Origin: Bordetella genomosp. 9
Lineage (GTDB): Bacteria; Pseudomonadota; Gammaproteobacteria; Burkholderiales; Burkholderiaceae_B
Assembly: GCF_002261425.1 (NCBI RefSeq)
Contig: NZ_NEVJ01000002.1
Span: forward strand, 310,001 to 374,000
Length of the DNA stretch: 64,000 nt
Direction: 5' to 3'
Under the pieces are notes generated by a model, which was not told the origin of the DNA, ran no database searches, and saw only the letters and a program-made list of their open reading frames with translations. The first letter of the stretch is position 1, and each line of letters starts with the position of its first letter. Position numbers and translations under genes: made by a program. Shown here in pieces: positions 1 through 7,867 of the stretch.

Positions 1-274
1 CGTGGCCCAGGTCGACGGCAAGGACGTCGACCTGACGCCGCGCGAGTTCGACCTGCTGTATTTCTTCGCCCGCCATCCGGGCAAGATCTTTTCCCGGATG
101 GAGCTGCTGCATCACGTCTGGGGCTACCAGCATGACGGCTATGAGCACACGGTCAACACCCACATCAACCGCCTGCGCCTGAAAGTGGAGGCGGATCCGG
201 CGGAACCCCGGCGCATCCTGACCGTATGGGGCAAGGGCTACCGTTACGCGACCGGCGCCGGGGAAGACGCATGA
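1..274 (+). CDS. OmpR/PhoB-family response regulator, C-terminal part (5' end outside window)
   Basis: This is the C-terminal DNA-binding domain of a two-component response regulator; the receiver domain lies before the window. The 90 visible residues form an OmpR/PhoB winged helix: the LTPREFDLL entry segment, the recognition-helix region around TVNTHINRLRLKVE, and the wing ending in WGKGYRY. The frame is open to the window edge, so the GTG at position 2 is not taken as a start. The stop overlaps the start of the histidine kinase gene by ATGA, the usual sign of a translationally coupled sensor/regulator pair. The target genes cannot be told from the sequence. Confidence 0.93.
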   Translation, partial: VAQVDGKDVDLTPREFDLLYFFARHPGKIFSRMELLHHVWGYQHDGYEHTVNTHINRLRLKVEADPAEPRRILTVWGKGYRYATGAGEDA

Positions 275-1773
275 AACGCCTGAGCCTGACGCAACGCCTG
301 TCCCTGGTCTTCGCCTTGCTGCTGCTGGCGTGCATGGCGGCGGCCGCCTGGCTGCAGATCGGCGCCAACCGCCTGCGCGAGGAAGAAACCGCGCAGCGCC
401 TGTCCAGCGGCCTGGCGCGGCATATCGCGGAAACCACGCCCTTGATGGACGAAGGCGGCCTGCGTCCCGGCGCGGTGCGCGACCTGTTCGCCAAGCTGAT
501 GGCGGTGAATCCCAGCGTCGAGGTCTATCTGCTGGACAACGACGGCCGCATCGTCGGCGACGCCGCCCCGCGCGGCCGTCTCAAGCGCGACCGCGTGGAT
601 ATCGAACCGGTGCGGCGCCTGCTATCCGGCGCGTCGCTGCCGATCTTCGGCGACGATCCACGCAGCGAAACGGCGCGCAAGGTCTTCGATGCCGCGCCCC
701 TGCAGGTCGGCGGGCGCGACGCCGGCTATGTGTACGTGGTATTGCAGGGCGAGCGGCTGGAGGCCGTCTCCGCCAACCTCGCCGCCAGCAGCGTCCTGCG
801 CACGACGCTGTGGTCCTTGGCCCTGGTGGCCCTGTGCTGCCTGATCGCCGGCCTGGTGGCCTTCAACCTGATCACGCGGCCGCTGCGGCGGCTGACCGGC
901 GTGGTGCGTGACTTCGACGGCAACGAGGCCGCCGCGACGGCGACGCTGCAGGCCGCGCCGGCCCACGCGCTCCCGCCCGCCGGCGGCGACGAGATCGGCG
1001 TGCTGGAGCACGCCTTCCGCCAGATGGCCGCGCGCATCGCGGAGCAATGGCGCGAACTCAGCCGCCAGGACCAGCAGCGCCGCGAGCTGGTCGCCAACAT
1101 CTCGCACGATCTGCGCACGCCGCTGACGTCCCTGCACGGCTATCTGGAAACGCTGCTGGTGAAGGCCGATACGCTGGATGGCGCCGAGCGGCGGCGCTAC
1201 CTGGAAACGGCGCTGGGACAGAGCCGCAAGGTCGGGCGGCTGGCGCAATCGCTGTTCGAGCTGGCGCGGCTGGAATCCGGGCTGATCCATCCCGACAAGG
1301 AAGTCTTCGTGCTGCCGGACCTGGTCCAGGACGTCTTCCAGAAGTTCGAACTGTCGGCGGAGGCGCGCGGCGTACGCCTGGCGGCCGATTTCGACCGAGA
1401 CCTACCGCCAGTGGAGGCGGACGTCGGGATGATCGAGCGCGTGCTTACCAACCTGCTCGACAACGCCATCCGCCATAGCCCGGCGGGCGGTACCGTGGAT
1501 GTTCGCATGAGCACGCTGGACGGCGGGGCGCGGGTTTCCGTCAGCGATGACGGGCCCGGCATACCCGAACCCCTGCGGGCCAACCTGTTCACGCGCGCGT
1601 CGGTGTGGCGCGCCGATAACGCCCAGGCCGGCGGCCTCGGGCTGCTGACGGTGCATCGGATACTCGCGCTGCACGGCTGCGAAATACGGCTCGCGCGGCG
1701 CGCCGGCCGCGGCGCCGTCTTCGAATTCCGCCTGCCCGCCCGCGACGCGTCTCCGGCGCTCCTGGACGTTTGA
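271..1773 (+). CDS. Two-component sensor histidine kinase
   Basis: This is a membrane histidine kinase of 500 residues, partner of the response regulator just upstream. The start is the ATG at 271, which overlaps the regulator stop (ATGA); an upstream in-frame ATG at 226 lies inside the regulator and is rejected. An N-terminal transmembrane helix (about residues 10-30) and a second one (about 172-196) flank a periplasmic sensor region. A HAMP linker follows. The HisKA H-box SHDLRTPL carries the phospho-accepting His at about residue 279. The HATPase domain shows the N-box NLLDNAIRHSP, the G1 box DDGPGIP and a G2-type GGLGL. The signal sensed is unknown. Confidence 0.95.
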   Translation: MKRLSLTQRLSLVFALLLLACMAAAAWLQIGANRLREEETAQRLSSGLARHIAETTPLMDEGGLRPGAVRDLFAKLMAVNPSVEVYLLDNDGRIVGDAAPRGRLKRDRVDIEPVRRLLSGASLPIFGDDPRSETARKVFDAAPLQVGGRDAGYVYVVLQGERLEAVSANLAASSVLRTTLWSLALVALCCLIAGLVAFNLITRPLRRLTGVVRDFDGNEAAATATLQAAPAHALPPAGGDEIGVLEHAFRQMAARIAEQWRELSRQDQQRRELVANISHDLRTPLTSLHGYLETLLVKADTLDGAERRRYLETALGQSRKVGRLAQSLFELARLESGLIHPDKEVFVLPDLVQDVFQKFELSAEARGVRLAADFDRDLPPVEADVGMIERVLTNLLDNAIRHSPAGGTVDVRMSTLDGGARVSVSDDGPGIPEPLRANLFTRASVWRADNAQAGGLGLLTVHRILALHGCEIRLARRAGRGAVFEFRLPARDASPALLDV

Positions 1774-1982
1774 GGTCTCTTCCCGTGACGCGGGCGGCGG
1801 CGTCCAGGCGCGCCGCGCCCCGTCCTGTCCATCGATAGATGTAGAGCCGTGCTTTCGATCTAGGAGGCCCCGCGCGGGCGCTCGCTCGTCCGTCCTAGGA
1901 TGAACGCATTCTGGAGCTCTCGCATTACTGCGCGCACTATCTGCGCGGAGTAGGTACGACTGAACGCCCAATCGGATACGAC

Positions 1983-3611
1983 ATGGACAAGAAGACCGTT
2001 GCGTTGCTGGTGAGTGCCACGAACCAGGCGGGGTGGATACATGAAATCGCCCGGTGGCTCGCGCGTGAGGAGGATTTTCGAGTTGCCGCGCTGATCGTCG
2101 CATGGGATGACACCCCGTCGGCGGAACGCAGCCTGCCCTGGACGCGCGACCCCTTGGGCACCGTCGCCCGGCTCGAGTCGCGCATGCTGGAGACGCGCCA
2201 TCGCGCGCAACTGGCGACCAGTGACCTGAGCGCGTCGCTGCCGGCCGGCACGCCGGTGCTGGACCTGGCCATCACGCGCGGCCCCGGCGGCCGCGTCGCC
2301 GCGGACGCCGACCAGTTGCGCGCGCTGATGGCGCTGCAGCTGGACGTCATCCTGGTGCTGGGCGCGCCGGCCGTGCGGGGCGAACTGGCTTCGCTGCCGG
2401 CTGCCGGCGTGTGGATGCCGGTGCATTCCGAGCTGAAGGATCAGCAGGACGTCGCGCATGCCGGCTTCTGGGAGGTCTACCAGCGTGCCGATCACACCAC
2501 CGTCAAATTGTGGCGGCTGGGCGCCACCGAGCAGGCCGACGAGTTGATCGACGCCCGCAGCTTCAATACGGAAGTGTTCTGGCTGAAGAACCGCGCGCGC
2601 GCGCTGAGCCTGGGCAACCTGATGATCTTCGATACGCTGCAGGCGATGGTGCGGCCGGAACGCCGCAAGGAATTGTCGTCGTCGCTGCAGATCCATACCG
2701 CCATGACGCGGCCGCAACCCGCGCAGCGCGACGGCATGGCCTACCTGGCGCGGCAGGCCTGGCTGGCTTCCAGCATGGTCCTGCGCCGGGCAATGAAGCG
2801 CAACGTACGCTGGCGAATCGGCATGTGCCCGACCGGCCGCGAAGAAGTCGTGACGTCCGAGGCCGCCGTCATGGAGCCGCCGAAAGACCGCTTTTTCGCC
2901 GACCCTTTCGTCTACACCCGCAACGGGCAGCCTTTCATTTTCTTCGAGGATTACTACTTCCGCGAACGTAAAGGGAAGATATCCGTGGCGACGTATATCG
3001 ACGGCGCCTTCCGCTTCCTGGGGGTGGTGCTGGATCTGCCGTACCACCTCAGCTTCCCGTACATATTCGAATACGGCGGCGCGACCTACATGGTTCCGGA
3101 AACCTGCGGTAACCGTACCATCGAACTGTGGAAATGCACCGAATTCCCGCTGAAATGGGAATTACATTGCACGTTGATGAACAATATTTCCGCCGTCGAC
3201 ACCATCGTTTTCCCGTACGGCGACCGCTGGTGGCTGTTCACCAATATCGACCGCACCGACGGCCTGAGCCATTGCGACGAGCTCTTCGCCTTCCATGCGG
3301 ACCGGCCGGACACGGACAGCTGGCAGCCGCACGCGCTGAATCCCATCGTCCGCAGCCCCGTGAAGGCCCGCAACGCCGGAATGATCATGGCGCAGGACGG
3401 GAGCGTGGTGCGCTGCGCCCAGTCCCAGGGTTTCCAGCACTATGGCAAAGGGGTATCGCTCAACCGTATTGAAGAGCTGACGCCCCGGACCTACCGCGAA
3501 GCCGACGGCCCGGTGCATTACCCCAATTTCCTGAGAAAGCCATTCGCGTCGATGCATCATTGGCACCACCACGGCGGGCACACTGTCTTCGACTTTGCAT
3601 TTATGGAATAA
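1983..3611 (+). CDS. Formyltransferase-like / GINT1_N-domain protein (putative glycan-related enzyme)
   Basis: This 542-residue protein has two parts. Residues 1 to about 250 resemble a formyltransferase-type Rossmann domain, with a hydrophobic strand LDVILVLGAP followed by a GVWMPVHSE segment. Residues from about 280 to 535 resemble the beta-propeller-like domain found at the N-terminus of glucosamine inositolphosphorylceramide transferase 1 (GINT1_N). That part begins with KDRFFADPFVY (near residue 301) and continues through HLSFPYIFEYGG, MVPETCGN and WWLFTNIDR. Such proteins often occur near polysaccharide loci, and this gene lies 2.4 kb from the exopolysaccharide cluster. Its reaction is not known. 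No strong Shine-Dalgarno sequence precedes the ATG. The family call comes from motif memory. Confidence 0.75.
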   Translation: MDKKTVALLVSATNQAGWIHEIARWLAREEDFRVAALIVAWDDTPSAERSLPWTRDPLGTVARLESRMLETRHRAQLATSDLSASLPAGTPVLDLAITRGPGGRVAADADQLRALMALQLDVILVLGAPAVRGELASLPAAGVWMPVHSELKDQQDVAHAGFWEVYQRADHTTVKLWRLGATEQADELIDARSFNTEVFWLKNRARALSLGNLMIFDTLQAMVRPERRKELSSSLQIHTAMTRPQPAQRDGMAYLARQAWLASSMVLRRAMKRNVRWRIGMCPTGREEVVTSEAAVMEPPKDRFFADPFVYTRNGQPFIFFEDYYFRERKGKISVATYIDGAFRFLGVVLDLPYHLSFPYIFEYGGATYMVPETCGNRTIELWKCTEFPLKWELHCTLMNNISAVDTIVFPYGDRWWLFTNIDRTDGLSHCDELFAFHADRPDTDSWQPHALNPIVRSPVKARNAGMIMAQDGSVVRCAQSQGFQHYGKGVSLNRIEELTPRTYREADGPVHYPNFLRKPFASMHHWHHHGGHTVFDFAFME

Positions 3612-4149
3612 CAAATACTGGTAAACGTTACAGCGCCTCGTGCGCTGACTATTCGCTGGACCCCGCAGCATAATCGCGGCGAATTGCAAGTGTTAGTAGC
3701 AGCGCTTCGCCGTTTCCCCCGAAAACCCCTTGAAACAAGGCTTGGAGCTCCAAATGAAGACACAACGCGCCCGGGACCGCTTGCAAAATCTTGCAGTCCG
3801 ACTCCATTCAAAACTTTTTTAGTTCCGCTTTTAAACCGGCGCGGCAGTGCTGTTTAATCGTGCGGAAAAAATCAGGGAAGGACGGTGAGGAGCATTCGAT
3901 TGATACTAACGGATGACTTCGCTTCCTGTCGGTTTATGTCCATTGGACAAGCTTGATTTTGAAGCGGCCTACCCATAACATGGTGCGTCATCCTAACGAT
4001 GACTACTCAAGTTTCGGTCGGTTCGCCAACATCTCGTCCATGTGGTCGGCAGGCACACCGAACAATAATATTAATCGCCGTGTGTTTGCGCTACGTACCA
4101 TTCACTGCTGCATCTCTGCTGCATCTAATGATGTCTTATGGGGAAAGCT
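3612..4149. other. 538-bp intergenic region, relatively AT-rich
   Basis: No credible gene is seen here. A short perfect hairpin lies just past the upstream stop (CAGCGC 3631-3636 with GCGCTG 3642-3647, loop 5), but it has no T-tract, so it is at best a weak terminator. The right half is visibly less GC-rich than the surrounding genes and probably holds the leader and promoter of the regulator that starts at 4150. Short open frames beginning at 3953 and 3999 have no ribosome-binding site and run into the regulator gene out of frame. Confidence 0.6.
3953..3981 (+). promoter_or_regulatory. Candidate sigma-70 promoter for the first LuxR-type regulator
   Basis: TTGATT (3953-3958) and TAACAT (3976-3981) are separated by 17 bp. 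Each matches the sigma-70 consensus at four of six positions. The site sits in the AT-richer leader about 170 bp before the start at 4150. It is a pattern match only. Confidence 0.3.
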
Positions 4150-4926
4150 ATGTCGAAAATGGTCTTGATCGAGGCTCATCCACTCTTGAGGCTGGGTCTG
4201 CGTCAAATTCTGGGCAAGGTCGAAGGCGTGTGGGAAATCGTCGGATTGGATCTGGCGAATCTGGACGAAGCCGCTGAGCAGAACCGCAGTGCCGAATTGC
4301 TTATTTTCGGCCTGCCGATTGAAACCGAAACGGGCTGGCAAGCGCTGGCCGATGTGCGTCGGGTGTTGGCGCCCAAGCGCATCCTCCTGCTGGTCGATAA
4401 CATGCCCATGCAGGCGTTGTCTCGCCTTCCGGAAGGAAGTATCCATGGCTGCCTCATGAAGACAGCCTCGATCGAGGTGCTTGAAGCAGCCATCCGGCTG
4501 GTGATGGCTGGTGGCCAATGTTTTCCGAGCGGCCAGATGGGGCAGGCGTCGGGGTCCGTCGAAGCGTCCATGGCGTCGGCCATGCAGCACGCACCGGCGG
4601 CCGCCTCGATGCTGATGTCCAGCGATGCCGATCACGGCAACGGGCCGAAGGCGATGCCGATCACCGCGGGCGCGCAATTGCTGAAGATCACGCCGCGGCA
4701 ATACGAAGTCCTGGTGCTGTTGTCGCGTGGCTATCCGATCAAGACGGTTAGCCGCATGCTCAATATTTCCGTGGCGACCGCGAAGACCCATGCCTGCACG
4801 CTGTACCAGCGGCTACAGGTGAAAAACAAAGGGGAGGCGGTATATACAGCCTTGCAACGTGGCGCGACGCTGGATTGGGATGCTGGCGGCGCCAATGGAA
4901 CAAGCTATGAGCGCTCCCGCCTATAG
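4150..4926 (+). CDS. LuxR/NarL-family regulator with degenerate receiver domain (first of a tandem pair)
   Basis: This is a 258-residue regulator with a receiver-like N-terminus and a LuxR-type helix-turn-helix C-terminus (ITPRQYEVLVLL, then ISVATAKTHACTLYQRL). The start at 4150 is preferred over the in-frame ATG at 4138 because GGGGAAAG precedes it at good spacing. The receiver has lost key residues. The acidic pair is reduced to E8-A9, and the phospho-accepting Asp is replaced by Phe53 in the segment LLIFGLP. The conserved Lys (CLMKTAS) remains. It is therefore unlikely to be controlled by ordinary Asp phosphorylation. It lies beside the exopolysaccharide cluster and next to a paralog at 5179, so a role in controlling that cluster is plausible but inferred. 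Confidence 0.88.
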   Translation: MSKMVLIEAHPLLRLGLRQILGKVEGVWEIVGLDLANLDEAAEQNRSAELLIFGLPIETETGWQALADVRRVLAPKRILLLVDNMPMQALSRLPEGSIHGCLMKTASIEVLEAAIRLVMAGGQCFPSGQMGQASGSVEASMASAMQHAPAAASMLMSSDADHGNGPKAMPITAGAQLLKITPRQYEVLVLLSRGYPIKTVSRMLNISVATAKTHACTLYQRLQVKNKGEAVYTALQRGATLDWDAGGANGTSYERSRL

Positions 4927-4960
4927 CACGGCAGCATCGCCAAGCAGGCCGGCAACCGAA

Positions 4961-4996
4961 GCAAGCCTTCCGACGTGAGTCGGGGCTTGCTTTTTT
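4961..4996 (+). terminator. Rho-independent terminator after the first LuxR-type regulator
   Basis: GCAAGCC (4961-4967) pairs with GGCTTGC (4984-4990), and CCGAC (4970-4974) with GTCGG (4979-4983), leaving a TT bulge and a GTGA loop. A run of six T follows directly (4991-4996). It stands 34 bp after the stop at 4926 and separates the two regulator genes. Confidence 0.88.
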
Positions 4997-5023
4997 GCTT
5001 GGGGACGAAGGCCGACGTATACG
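4995..5023 (+). promoter_or_regulatory. Weak candidate promoter for the second LuxR-type regulator
   Basis: TTGCTT (4995-5000) and TATACG (5018-5023) are spaced by 17 bp, directly after the terminator and 155 bp before the start at 5179. The -35 match is poor (three of six) and the -10 match fair (four of six). It is listed because the terminator implies that the second regulator needs its own promoter. Confidence 0.22.
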
Positions 5024-5178
5024 TACCTGTCCCCATGCGTTTGCCGTCATGCGCACGGCCGAGAGTCACGGGGATGCGTCGCTGATACGATGGCGCAGGC
5101 AGTTCCCTAGCGGGCCGCGATCGATCCGATCCCGTGCGTGGCTGGGACGCTCAGCACATCGTGAGAGGCTCCCGGCGA

Positions 5179-5868
5179 ATGACTACCGTCCTGATCGAGG
5201 AATATGCCATTCTGCGCATCGCTATCCAACACATACTGGAAACGGCGCGCAGTCCAGAAAGCGTCATGGCAATGGCGCCCATCAAATTGAATGAGTTATC
5301 ACTGTCCGCTGTCAGACCGGTCGAGTTGCTGGTGCTGGGCGTGACGGGGATGACCGAAAATGATCTGCATATGTTGTCGGCGTCGATGACGCTGCTGGCG
5401 CCACGCCATACGCTGGTGCTGCACGACACGTTGGATCCGCGTTTCCTGCTGGAAGCGGCGCGCTCGGGCGCCTGCGGGCTGCTGCCCAAGTCGTCGACAC
5501 CCGAGGCGATTACGGCGGCCGTGCATCTGGTACTGGCGGGCGGGCAATGCTTTCCGCGGACCATCGTCGAAGCGACGCAGGCCACGCCGCATATGCCTGG
5601 GCGCGGGCATACGGCGATACGCATGCTGACGCCGCGGCAGGAGGAGATACTGCGCCTGCTTGCGAAGGGCCGCACCATGCGTGAAATCAGCCGCGAGATC
5701 GGGATATCCGTGGCGACGGTCAAGAGCCACGCGCGGACCCTGTATTGGAAGCTGAATGCGCGGAACCAGGCCGAGGCGGCCTATATCGCGGTGCAGGAGG
5801 GCCTGCTGCGGGACGAGCCTCCCGCGCCTTCCATCACGCATGAAAACGGTGATGCGCCGCCGGGGTAG
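5179..5868 (+). CDS. LuxR/NarL-family regulator with degenerate receiver domain (second of a tandem pair)
   Basis: This 229-residue regulator is a paralog of the gene at 4150 and has the same two-domain plan. The ATG at 5179 is chosen because the receiver fold begins at once (MTTVLIEEYAILRIA) and GAGAGG lies upstream; the longer in-frame start at 5134 adds 15 residues with no domain. The phospho-acceptor position is Val in the segment LLVLGVTGM, and the usual proline after it is Thr, so the receiver cannot be phosphorylated in the standard way. The Lys in LLPKSS is kept. The C-terminal helix-turn-helix (LTPRQEEILRLLAKG, ISVATVKSHARTLYWKL) looks intact. It ends 180 bp from the convergent wcaI gene of the exopolysaccharide locus. 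Confidence 0.88.
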   Translation: MTTVLIEEYAILRIAIQHILETARSPESVMAMAPIKLNELSLSAVRPVELLVLGVTGMTENDLHMLSASMTLLAPRHTLVLHDTLDPRFLLEAARSGACGLLPKSSTPEAITAAVHLVLAGGQCFPRTIVEATQATPHMPGRGHTAIRMLTPRQEEILRLLAKGRTMREISREIGISVATVKSHARTLYWKLNARNQAEAAYIAVQEGLLRDEPPAPSITHENGDAPPG

Positions 5869-5950
5869 GCGCAGGCCCGCGAACGTCATCGCGGGGCCGC
5901 CATGCGCGGCCCCGGCGTCGATTCATATTCCGATTGCTGACGATGATCGC

Positions 5951-6015
5951 GCGATCGCGGATGGGGATGCGGATGGGGATGGGGATGCGGATGCGGATCG
6001 CAGCGTTGCGATCGC
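5951..6015. repeat. GGATGS hexanucleotide tandem repeat flanked by GCGATCGC palindromes
   Basis: Six tandem hexamers of the form GGATGG or GGATGC run from 5959 to 5994. GCGATCGC palindromes flank them at 5951-5958 and 6008-6015. The array fills the gap between two convergent genes (stops at 5868 and 6048). It encodes nothing visible. Confidence 0.75.
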
Positions 6016-6047
6016 GCATCTTCGTATTCCGCGCCCTAAGCGTGCCT

Positions 6048-7295
6048 TCAGCGCGCCCTCAGCGCGGCCGCGCCGGGCGCGACCAGTTCTTGTAGTTGTT
6101 GTTCCAGCCGCTCCAGCACCGTATCGGTATGGAGCTGCGTGCGCGCGTACTCGAGCGCGGCGCGGCCCAGGGCTGCGCGCCGGGTGGGCGATGCGGCCAG
6201 GCGCAGCACCGCGCGCGCCATGGCCGGCGCGTTCTCGGGCTGCACGATGATGCCGCACAAGGACACGACGTAGGCCAGCTCGGTACCGGCCGCCGTGCCG
6301 CAGATGACGGGCCGGCCGCTGGCCAGCATGCCGGTCAGCTTGGACGGCATGACCAGGTCGGCGGCGCCGGCGCGTTGCGGGAGAAGATGCATGTCGGCGG
6401 TCGCGAGCAGCGCGGGCAGGCGTTCCGCCGGCTGCAGCGGCAGGAAGTGGACGTTGGCCAGCTCCGCGCAGCGCCGCTGCAGGTCCTCGCGCTGGTGGCC
6501 TTCGCCGCAGAAAATGAAATGGATGTCCGGGCGGCGGCGCAGTATGCGAGCCAGGTCGGCCAGCGTTTCCAGGCCCTGCTTGCCGCCCATGTTGCCCGAA
6601 TAGACGGCCACGATATCGTCCTGGCCGATCCCCAGCAGGCCGCGATAGTCAAAGGCGTCGCGGCCATCGCGCGCCGCGGCGACGTCGATCCAGTTGGGAA
6701 AGAGCACCAGGCGCGACTCGTCGACGCCCTTGCGGCGGGCCAGCGCCAGCATGCGCGTGGAAATGGTCGATACGCGGTCGAAGCGCCGCATCAGCCAGCG
6801 CTCCATGCCGGCGACCATGCGTTTCAATGCGCGGCCCTTCAACAGGCCGAGCTCGAAGGCGGCGTCGACTTCGTAGTCCTGGATGTGCAGCCACGCTCGC
6901 GCGCCGCACAGGCGCGCCATGGCGGCCGCGGCGGGCGCGCAGAAGAGCGGAGGCTCGACCACGAGTATCACGTCCGGCCGACGCGCGCCGCAGGCCAGCA
7001 GCAGCGGCAGGCTGGACAGGGCGAAGGTGGCGAGATGCAGCAGCCGCTTGACGCCGCCGGGCTTGGGCGGCACCCAGAGCGGCGCCCGCAGCACCTTGAC
7101 GCCCTGCCATTCCTGCGTCGCATAGCGCCCCGCCCGATACCCTGCCTGGACCTTCCATTGCGGGTAGTAGGGCGGCGCCGTGATCGCCGTCACGTCATGC
7201 CCGCGCGCCGCCAGCCAGGCGGCCATTTCACCGGTGTATTTGCCGGTGCCGGTGAGCTCGGGCGCGAAGTTGATGCCGTACAGGACGATCTTCAT
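6048..7295 (-). CDS. wcaI: WcaI-like colanic-acid-type glycosyltransferase (GT4)
   Basis: This is a cytoplasmic GT-B glycosyltransferase of 415 residues, close in length to colanic-acid WcaI (about 407). In the colanic pathway WcaI adds fucose to the lipid-linked repeat unit. The N-terminus has the family signature GINFAPELTGTGKYTGEM, followed by an AITAPPYYPQW segment. The C-terminal domain carries an EX7E-like donor region around LVMPSKLTGMLASGRPVI. It is the last gene of the leftward exopolysaccharide operon, and its ATG overlaps the wcaF stop (ATGA). The same operon encodes GDP-fucose synthesis (gmd, fcl), which fits a fucosyltransferase. The exact sugar and linkage here are inferred. Confidence 0.88.
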   Translation of the reverse strand: MKIVLYGINFAPELTGTGKYTGEMAAWLAARGHDVTAITAPPYYPQWKVQAGYRAGRYATQEWQGVKVLRAPLWVPPKPGGVKRLLHLATFALSSLPLLLACGARRPDVILVVEPPLFCAPAAAAMARLCGARAWLHIQDYEVDAAFELGLLKGRALKRMVAGMERWLMRRFDRVSTISTRMLALARRKGVDESRLVLFPNWIDVAAARDGRDAFDYRGLLGIGQDDIVAVYSGNMGGKQGLETLADLARILRRRPDIHFIFCGEGHQREDLQRRCAELANVHFLPLQPAERLPALLATADMHLLPQRAGAADLVMPSKLTGMLASGRPVICGTAAGTELAYVVSLCGIIVQPENAPAMARAVLRLAASPTRRAALGRAALEYARTQLHTDTVLERLEQQLQELVAPGAAALRAR

Positions 7296-7852
7296 GGGAG
7301 TGTCCGGACGCGCGGGCGTACCGGGCGGCAGGGCGTGCCGTGGCAGACCATGTCGGACGGCATGTCCTTGAAGACGGAACTGCGCGCGCCGACGACGGCA
7401 TTGCGGTGGATGGTGACGCCCGGCGCGATGAAGACGTCGGTCGCGATCCAGGCGCCGTCCTCGATGACGATGGGCCTGCCGCGAATCGGAAACTCGGGCA
7501 GGGCGGCGTCATGGTCGCCGGCGCAGAGATAACCGCGCTGGGAAACCACGGCATGGTTGCCGATATCGATGTCGGCCAGGCTGTAGAGCACGACGTCGTC
7601 GCCGATCCAGGAGTAGTCGCCGATACGCACCTTCCAGGGGTAGGTGATCTTGGCGCTGGCGCGCACCAGTACCTTGTGTCCCACCTGCGCGCCGAACAGG
7701 CGCAGCAGGAAGCGGCGGAAGCCGTAGGCGAACTGTGGCGAATAGCGGAATGCGGTGCTTTGCACCATCCACCACAGCTGCACGTACAGGGCGTTCCTGC
7801 CGCGGAAGCCAGCCGGCATCTGGAATTGGTTGAGTCTCTGGAAAGTATCCAT
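7292..7852 (-). CDS. wcaF: WcaF-like exopolysaccharide O-acetyltransferase
   Basis: This is a 186-residue acetyl-CoA-dependent acetyltransferase of the left-handed beta-helix (hexapeptide repeat) family, matching the length of colanic-acid WcaF. Hexapeptide turns run from about residue 65 to 165 (IGDYSWIGDDVVLYS, IDIGNHAVVS, GAWIATDVFIAPGVTI). The likely catalytic His lies in the segment CAGDHD. A strong AGAAGGAG ribosome-binding site lies upstream of the ATG. The gene overlaps wcaI by 4 bp and follows a GT2 gene by 15 bp. It probably acetylates a sugar of the repeat unit. Confidence 0.88.
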   Translation of the reverse strand: MDTFQRLNQFQMPAGFRGRNALYVQLWWMVQSTAFRYSPQFAYGFRRFLLRLFGAQVGHKVLVRASAKITYPWKVRIGDYSWIGDDVVLYSLADIDIGNHAVVSQRGYLCAGDHDAALPEFPIRGRPIVIEDGAWIATDVFIAPGVTIHRNAVVGARSSVFKDMPSDMVCHGTPCRPVRPRVRTLP

Positions 7853-7867
7853 GGCCGACTCCTTCTT

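Noticed and set aside
1774..1982. Possible RNA gene or promoter in the gap after the histidine kinase
   Set aside because: No stable structure, tRNA pattern or convincing promoter was seen in these 209 bases.
3953..4277. Two short open frames in the gap before the first LuxR-type regulator
   Set aside because: They lack ribosome-binding sites, resemble no family and overlap the regulator gene in other frames.
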